From JAFGCN01 sp964547015 (GTDB lineage Archaea > Aenigmatarchaeota > Aenigmatarchaeia > QMZS01): a stretch of 64,000 bases of DNA. Below are positions 60,598-64,000 of the stretch, one piece after another. Position 1 is the stretch's first letter. Each line of letters starts with the position of its first letter. Location of the stretch: contig CAZJKT010000001.1 of assembly GCA_964547015.1 (NCBI GenBank), positions 42,117 through 106,116 on the forward strand, written 5' to 3'. Under the pieces are notes generated by a model. The model saw only the letters and a program-made list of their open reading frames with translations, did not search any database and was not told where the DNA came from. The translations under genes and the position numbers were made by a program.

Positions 60598-60617
60598 CGT
60601 TTGCACAACGGCAAACG
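60598..60617 (+). terminator. Strong hairpin after leuS
   Basis: CGTTTGC-N6-GCAAACG is a perfect 7-bp stem, extended by CC/GG. It lies in the unique segment between the first decayed repeat copy and the full repeat copies. No T-run follows, so the terminator call is uncertain. Confidence 0.4.
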
Positions 60618-60619
60618 AG

Positions 60620-60877
60620 GGAATACTTTTGTGGATGATTTAGCCAAAAAGGCTTGTAATAGGTAAAAGGTGGTTTTGGCTGAAGCCTTTTGTGGATGAT
60701 TTAGCCAAAAAGGCTTGTAATAGGTAAAAGGTGGTTTTGGCNNNNNNNNNNNNNNNNNNNNNNNNNNNNNNNNNNNNNNNNNNNNNNNNNNNNNNNNNNN
60801 NNNNNNNNNNNNNNNNNNNNNNNNNNNNNNNNNNNNNNNNNTGAAGCCTTTTGTGGATGATTTAGCCAAAAAGGCTT
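60620..60877. repeat. 61-bp tandem repeat array interrupted by a scaffold gap
   Basis: The unit is 61 bp and begins TGAAGCCTTTTGTGGATGAT. A copy diverged at its 5' end occupies 60620-60680, an exact copy 60681-60741, and a truncated copy 60842-60877 after the gap. A decayed partial copy lies at 60529-60567. The unit includes AGCCAAAAAGGCTT, a short palindrome. Copy number across the gap is unknown. Confidence 0.85.
60742..60841. other. Scaffold gap (100 N) inside the 61-bp repeat array
   Basis: Exactly 100 N with repeat copies on both sides. The true length is unknown. Confidence 0.98.
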
Positions 60878-60903
60878 CGTTATTTATATATTTAGGTATA
60901 GTT

Positions 60904-61260
60904 ATGGTGTTTAAGAGAATATTTGGAAAGGCAATCTCAAGCGACAGCGAAGATGAGTCCTATGTAGACTTGGATAGCATAATTGACGAGCCAAGATCCA
61001 GCGCCGGAAAAATAAGGGTTAGGATTGAAAAGCTCAATGAATACCGAGACACAGAAAGAGTCCAGAAATATGTCCGGGAAGGGGATATTGTGCTGGTTGA
61101 AACAATGGAGCTAAAAAATAAGGATATCGGGGAGCTTAAGCGGTCAATTGAAAGGATAAAAAAGACGGTTATTGCTATAAACGGGGACATTGTGATGGGG
61201 CCGCAGGCGGTGCTCATAGTATGCCCTCCAAGCGTAATGGTCACGAGGATAAAGGAATAA
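60904..61260 (+). CDS. sepF: Cell division protein SepF homologue
   Basis: In archaea SepF anchors FtsZ to the membrane. The 118-aa protein starts MVFKRIFGKAISSDSEDESY with a short amphipathic membrane-binding helix. An acidic linker follows, then the SepF core (RIEKLNEYRDTERVQKYVRE, GDIVLVETMELKNKDIGELK, KKTVIAINGDIVMGPQAVLI). No ftsZ is in the window. The stop codon overlaps the start of rpo12 by one base (TAATG), so they are translationally linked. The promoter lies between the repeat array and the ATG (TTATTTATATATTTAGG). Confidence 0.88.
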   Translation: MVFKRIFGKAISSDSEDESYVDLDSIIDEPRSSAGKIRVRIEKLNEYRDTERVQKYVREGDIVLVETMELKNKDIGELKRSIERIKKTVIAINGDIVMGPQAVLIVCPPSVMVTRIKE

Positions 61261-61391
61261 TGGGCTATACCTGCGTAAAGTGTAAGGGAAAAACAGAGAA
61301 AATAGAAGAGACAGTAATCTGCCCTCATTGTGGGTTTAGGGTATTAATGAAGGATCGGGTTCCTAGCGCAAAAACAATTCTTGCAAGATAA
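61260..61391 (+). CDS. rpo12: DNA-directed RNA polymerase subunit Rpo12 (RpoP)
   Basis: This 43-aa zinc-binding subunit is the archaeal relative of Rpb12. The frame from ATG 61260 reads MGYTCVKCKGKTEKIEETVI followed by CPHCGFRVLMKDRVPSAKTI and LAR. The CxxC-x16-CxxC zinc ribbon and the C-terminal 'K.R......AR' pattern match Rpo12. It overlaps the sepF stop by one base. The gene is too short for most callers. A hairpin with a T-run 38 nt downstream is its likely terminator. Confidence 0.9.
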   Translation: MGYTCVKCKGKTEKIEETVICPHCGFRVLMKDRVPSAKTILAR

Positions 61392-61428
61392 CCTTTTGGC
61401 ATTGTATTATTTGAATTATTGAGCACTT

Positions 61429-61450
61429 AATCTGCATAAGGCAGATTTTT
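61429..61450 (+). terminator. Intrinsic-type terminator after sepF-rpo12
   Basis: AATCTGC-N5-GCAGATT is a perfect 7-bp stem followed by TTT, 38 nt past the rpo12 stop. A second element in the same spacer is a direct repeat, ATTTGTAATGC twice (about 61466-61489), followed by GCGAAATTTCGC and a T-rich run. Confidence 0.6.
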
Positions 61451-61530
61451 AGCTCAAAGGAAATACATTTGTAATGCATTTGTAATGCGAAATTTCGCTT
61501 CTTGTTTTTTAATATCTCGGACTTTTTATT

Positions 61531-61950
61531 ATGGACTGCATATTCTGCAAGATAATTTCAGGAGAAATTCCCGCCTTAAATGTGGCTGAAGACGAATTAA
61601 ATAGGGCTTTTTTGGATATTAACCCCTGCTCTCCGGGACACACGGTAGTTATCCCTAAAAAGCACTATGAGCGGCTTGATGATATGACAAGGCGCGAGGC
61701 GGAAGCGCTGTTTGGGTTTGCTTCTGAGGTTTCAAAGCGGGTTTGCCGCGCAATGGGAACTTCTGACTGCAATATAGGCATAAATAACGGCCCGATGGCG
61801 GGTCAGGTTGTCTGGCATACGCATCTTCTGATAATCCCAAGATTTCCCAATGATGGGGGCGGCTCGGTCCATTCTGTGGTGAGGATTCCCGTAAATAAGG
61901 AGGCTTTACCTGAAATTGCCGAAAAGATTATAAAGGAGTTTGGGAAATAG
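61531..61950 (+). CDS. HIT-family nucleotide-binding protein
   Basis: HIT proteins are nucleotidyl hydrolases or transferases. The 139-aa protein has the family order: CIFCKIISGEIPALNVAEDE (zinc Cys pair region), FLDINPCSPGHTVVIPKKHY, and the HIT motif VVWHTHLLIIPRF. Here the first and second (nucleophilic) histidines are present but the third is Leu. Activity is likely retained or altered. It is followed 40 nt later by a fused tandem HIT protein whose motif is damaged differently, suggesting the pair diverged after duplication. Confidence 0.88.
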   Translation: MDCIFCKIISGEIPALNVAEDELNRAFLDINPCSPGHTVVIPKKHYERLDDMTRREAEALFGFASEVSKRVCRAMGTSDCNIGINNGPMAGQVVWHTHLLIIPRFPNDGGGSVHSVVRIPVNKEALPEIAEKIIKEFGK

Positions 61951-61990
61951 TGGATTTTTGTTTAAGATTTAACCTGTGCAGTAAATAATT

Positions 61991-63013
61991 ATGCCAGAAG
62001 CGCCACCCACAAGCCCTGAGGATATAAAAGCCGCATGCCCTTTTTGCAAGATTGTAAATGGCGAAATCCCCTCAAAGAAGGTATTTGAGGGCGAAAAAAT
62101 AGTGGGTGTGCTTGATATAAATCCAAAGGCGGCCGGCCATACTCTCCTTATGCCAAAGGAGCATTATCCTATTCTTCCTGTCCTTCCGGCAGATGTTTTT
62201 TGTGAATTATTTGCGGCGGCGAAAAAGCTGAGCGTTGCCTGCTCAAAGGCGGTTGATGCGAATTTTTCAAATATTTTTATAGCAAATGGGGCGGCGGCAG
62301 GGCAGCAGTCCCAGCATTTTATGGTCCATGTAATCCCGAACAAGGAGAAAGGCGGGTTTGATATTCCGGATTCCGGCGCTGACCCTACCCAGATTCAGTC
62401 GACGTTTGAGATGTTCTCAAACAACCTGCCAATAATGATTCAAAACCACTTCAAGCGAAATCCTTCCCTTAAGCCGACGGCTGCCGCCAGAAGCGACCCG
62501 ATTCCAAGATATGCTAATACAAAGGCGGTTTATGAGGACTCAGTAACTTTGGCTGTTCTTGGAGAAGGGATAAATGGGCACACAAGGGTCTATGCGAAGG
62601 GCGGAATGAACTCGATTTCTGACTTCTCTGATGAGGATGTTTCCCACCTGTTCTTTGTCGCAAGCCTTGCCGCAACTGCCGCCTTTGAGGGTCTAAAAGT
62701 CCAAGGCACAAATATAAGTGTAAACAATTTGGAGGATGCCTTCTGCATTGATATGGTTCCAAGGCGTGAGGGTGATGGGCTGAACCTAATGTGGGAGCCA
62801 AAGCCCGCAAATCCCGAAGAGCTTGAGGCGATTGCAGAGAGGATAAGAAAAGAGCTTGGCTTCTCGGAAAAGGAGCAGAATAAGCCTTCAAAATCCCCTT
62901 CAAAATCCGAAAAAGCCGCCGTGCCCAAAAAAAGCACCGGGCGGGACTGGCAGGAGTTCATGCATCGCCATCAGGACGATGTGGAGAATTTTGATGAGAT
63001 TAGGAACCTTTAA
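61991..63013 (+). CDS. Tandem HIT-domain protein with degenerate catalytic motifs
   Basis: The 340-aa protein has an N-terminal HIT domain (AACPFCKIVNGEIPSKKVFE, LDINPKAAGHTLLMPKEHYP, then GQQSQHFMVHVIP). In the HxHxH motif the middle, nucleophilic His is Met. A second HIT-like domain follows (VTLAVLGEGINGHTRVYAKG, GTNISVNNLEDAFCIDMVPR), with no HIT histidine triad. A Lys/Pro-rich linker and a C-terminal segment (RDWQEFMHRHQDDVENFDEI) end the chain. It is probably a nucleotide-binding or scaffold protein rather than a hydrolase. Position after HIT1 supports a shared role. Confidence 0.8.
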   Translation: MPEAPPTSPEDIKAACPFCKIVNGEIPSKKVFEGEKIVGVLDINPKAAGHTLLMPKEHYPILPVLPADVFCELFAAAKKLSVACSKAVDANFSNIFIANGAAAGQQSQHFMVHVIPNKEKGGFDIPDSGADPTQIQSTFEMFSNNLPIMIQNHFKRNPSLKPTAAARSDPIPRYANTKAVYEDSVTLAVLGEGINGHTRVYAKGGMNSISDFSDEDVSHLFFVASLAATAAFEGLKVQGTNISVNNLEDAFCIDMVPRREGDGLNLMWEPKPANPEELEAIAERIRKELGFSEKEQNKPSKSPSKSEKAAVPKKSTGRDWQEFMHRHQDDVENFDEIRNL

Positions 63014-63018
63014 GCTGC

Positions 63019-63031
63019 CAATATATTTTAT
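63019..63031 (+). promoter_or_regulatory. TATA box of the tRNA-Met gene
   Basis: CAATATATTTTA is centred about 24 nt before the mature 5' end, the usual archaeal spacing for a tRNA promoter. Confidence 0.6.
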
Positions 63032-63084
63032 TTCCTATTGATTTTATGCCGGGGTGGCCAAGCGGTTAAGGCGCTGCGCTCATA

Positions 63085-63226
63085 TGAAGCTTTTCTTTTT
63101 GAAAAAGAAAAGCCTCAACGCAAAAGAAAACAAATTTCGCATATCACGCCCTTCGGGCGGCGGAATAGTCTCTTAAAATGAGCTTTGAGAGAAATCGATG
63201 ACCTAAGCGCTGACTCACTCTGAGAA
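63085..63226 (+). other. Anticodon-loop intron of tRNA-Met (related to the T-arm intron family)
   Basis: A 142-nt intron at the canonical 37/38 site. Its 5' part (GAAGCTTTTCTTTTTG, then AAAAAGAAAAGCCTCAACGC) resembles the T-arm intron core both in sequence and in forming a long A/T hairpin. It is therefore the same family at a different position. The 3' two thirds hold another GC hairpin (CGCCCTTCGGGCG) and unique sequence. Confidence 0.75.
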
Positions 63227-63242
63227 ACGCAGAGATCGAGGG

Positions 63243-63349
63243 AGAAGACTTTCTTTCCCGAAAGAAAGTCCTCTACGTCAAAGAAAGGGAGATTCCCGCT
63301 TCGCGGAAATAACCCTTATTGGCTAAATGGAAAGAAATGCTTCCTCGAC
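63243..63349 (+). other. T-arm intron of tRNA-Met (shared intron family)
   Basis: A 107-nt intron at position 53/54. The core at 63244-63289 starts GAAGACTTTCTTTCCCG and matches the Lys and Pro-like introns except for two positions. The second hairpin here is TTCCCGC-TTC-GCGGAA in place of the A/T hairpin of the others, so structure is kept while sequence changes. GAAG/CTTC closes the inner helix. Confidence 0.85.
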
Positions 63350-63437
63350 TTCAAATCCCTCCCCCGGCATATATATTTTCAAAAATATTTCTTGACCTTT
63401 TTAGATACAATATAATATATTCTGCATATTCTTGATT

Positions 63438-63956
63438 ATGTCTAGCAAGTTTAAACGGAAACGCGAAAATAAAGAGGCAATTAAGCCAAAGCATCATATT
63501 GATACGGACGTACTCATAGACTATCTTACTAGTAAAGATACAGCCCGCTTCAGGGTAGCAAATGATTATGTCAATAAGATTCCCAGTAAGTTCAGGGGAC
63601 ATCTTTCGATTCCCGTACTTGGTGAATTCTTGGGCGTTGTATTCAATAAATACTCTTCTTCCATGGAAGAACGTCAGAGACTTTTGAATAGCTTTGATGA
63701 GCAGGTGTCTTATAGGAAAATTACTGTTATGAGTACTTTTAAGTTCGAGAGGCTTCTACCAAAACTTCATGAATTTTATTTAGATTCCACGGACTTACAA
63801 ATACTCCTCTGTGCGATAACTGACCCGGATTGTGCATGCTTGGTTACCACTGATCCTAATCTGCTCAATAAGGAATTAGGAAAATTTGTCTGTAAACAAT
63901 ATACCGGTTTAAGACATTGCCCCTTGAGAATCGCTCATCCAAAGGATGTCAAATGA
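63438..63956 (+). CDS. PIN-domain protein (VapC-like nuclease fold)
   Basis: The 172-aa protein has the PIN acidic residues in order: HHIDTDVLIDYLTSKDTARF (Asp), SIPVLGEFLGVVFNKYSSSM (Glu), YLDSTDLQILLCAITDPDCA (Asp) and LVTTDPNLLNKELG (Asp). PIN domains cleave RNA, often as VapC toxins or in rRNA processing. No antitoxin-like gene precedes it; the tRNA-Met gene is upstream. A basic N-terminal tail (MSSKFKRKRENKEAIKPKHH) is unusual for VapC. ATG 63438 has the TTATG context. It could be a stand-alone ribonuclease. Confidence 0.75.
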   Translation: MSSKFKRKRENKEAIKPKHHIDTDVLIDYLTSKDTARFRVANDYVNKIPSKFRGHLSIPVLGEFLGVVFNKYSSSMEERQRLLNSFDEQVSYRKITVMSTFKFERLLPKLHEFYLDSTDLQILLCAITDPDCACLVTTDPNLLNKELGKFVCKQYTGLRHCPLRIAHPKDVK

Positions 63957-64000
63957 TTCTTGGACTCATGCTCTTTAAAAGTCTCTTTAGGGATATAAGA

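Larger units (their letters stand above)
60502..60903. other. Intergenic region with tandem repeats and scaffold gap; no gene seen
   Basis: No gene is recognised. The region has a decayed repeat copy (about 60529-60567), a hairpin, full repeat copies, a 100-N gap and the sepF promoter. A long minus-strand frame here arises from the repeats and the gap and is not a gene. Confidence 0.75.
63048..63369 (+). tRNA. tRNA-Met (CAU, elongator-like) with two introns
   Basis: Exons 63048-63084, 63227-63242 and 63350-63369 join to a 73-nt tRNA: acceptor GCCGGGG/CCCCGGC, anticodon stem CTGCG/CGCAG, loop CTCATAA (anticodon CAU), variable loop AGATC, T stem GAGGG/CCCTC, discriminator A, no CCA. The acceptor matches archaeal elongator Met; tRNA-Ile2 with the same anticodon is the alternative. 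The 37/38 intron has the junction helix CTCA/TGAG with bulges TAT and AAA. The 53/54 intron has CGAG/CTCG with bulges GGA and ACT. A TATA box (CAATATATTTTA) lies about 24 nt upstream. Confidence 0.9.

Noticed and set aside
60573..60869. A minus-strand frame across the repeats and gap
   Set aside because: It is created by the 61-bp repeats and runs through 100 N.
60620..60877. CRISPR array
   Set aside because: Repeats are directly tandem without unique spacers, and no cas genes are near.
63048..63369. tRNA-Leu or tRNA-Ser, suggested by the D arm GGCCAAGCGGTTAAGGC
   Set aside because: The spliced variable loop is only 5 nt and the anticodon is CAU, so a class I Met-type tRNA fits better.
63438..63956. 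VapBC toxin-antitoxin pair
   Set aside because: A PIN protein is present but no antitoxin-like gene lies next to it.

Overview
This 64 kb window is a chromosomal scaffold segment of an archaeon. The archaeal markers are TFB, topoisomerase VI A and B, SRP54/FtsY, a prefoldin beta subunit, RNA polymerase subunits Rpo6 and Rpo12, uS2, uS10 and eL31, a histone-fold protein, XPD, NurA, NreA, an archaeal class I CCA enzyme, SepF, mevalonate enzymes and a bulge-helix-bulge processing stem around 23S rRNA. The 23S gene is alone (no 16S, 5S or tRNA beside it), genes are short and tightly packed, and tRNA genes carry several introns at non-canonical sites. Together these suggest a small-genome DPANN-type lineage (Micrarchaeota or Diapherotrites-like); that placement is inference. 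Most housekeeping genes begin at an ATG in a TTATG context with an AT-rich TATA-like element about 20-25 nt upstream and no Shine-Dalgarno, so they look leaderless. A few (tfb and some unrecognised genes) have a clear Shine-Dalgarno.

Layout. 0-6 kb: the end of a Cys-rich surface protein, ndk, prefoldin, uS10, NurA, DUF192, a Nudix-like protein and cca. 5.9-6.2 kb: an RNA gene on the minus strand with RNase P RNA signatures. 6.4-13.5 kb: mevalonate decarboxylase and kinase, a stand-alone topoisomerase VI A-type TOPRIM protein, 8-oxoguanine glycosylase, a transporter, SerRS, and a ribbon-helix-helix/nucleotidyltransferase fusion with a palindromic operator-like site. 13.7-23 kb: SRP54, a degenerate Nudix protein, 23S rRNA, an unrecognised gene flanked by a 35-bp direct repeat, DUF92 and a membrane-anchored Lon-like protease. 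23-31 kb: gatC, DUF357, ftsY, tatD, tfb, xpd, and a four-CBS protein with an HPF-like tail. 31.5-37.5 kb: a surface locus of tiny single-TM proteins alternating with very large Cys-rich exported proteins, one carrying a VWA domain. 37.6-52 kb: tRNA-Lys, a CPA2 antiporter, nucleotide metabolism, NreA, a PP-loop/NFACT-R protein, MscS, tRNA-Pro, Rpo6, PAC2, histone, eL31, uS2, UppS and an A24 prepilin peptidase. 52-64 kb: topoisomerase VI B-A, two CBS/zinc-ribbon paralogues, LeuRS, tandem repeats, SepF-Rpo12, two HIT proteins, tRNA-Met and a PIN protein.

The most striking feature is a family of tRNA introns. Three tRNA genes (Lys, Pro-like, Met) each carry a 99-107 nt intron in the T arm, with a nearly identical 46-nt structured core and good bulge-helix-bulge junctions. 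A relative of the same core sits in the anticodon loop of tRNA-Met. The Lys and Pro genes also have D-loop introns. Removing the introns gives well-formed cloverleaves. This looks like an intron family that has spread between tRNA genes and between positions within one tRNA.

Three 100-N scaffold gaps (13560-13659, 22930-23029, 60742-60841) interrupt the window. Two lie between copies of the same repeat, so tandem arrays there are probably collapsed. All functional statements rest on motif recognition by eye; no database search was run.
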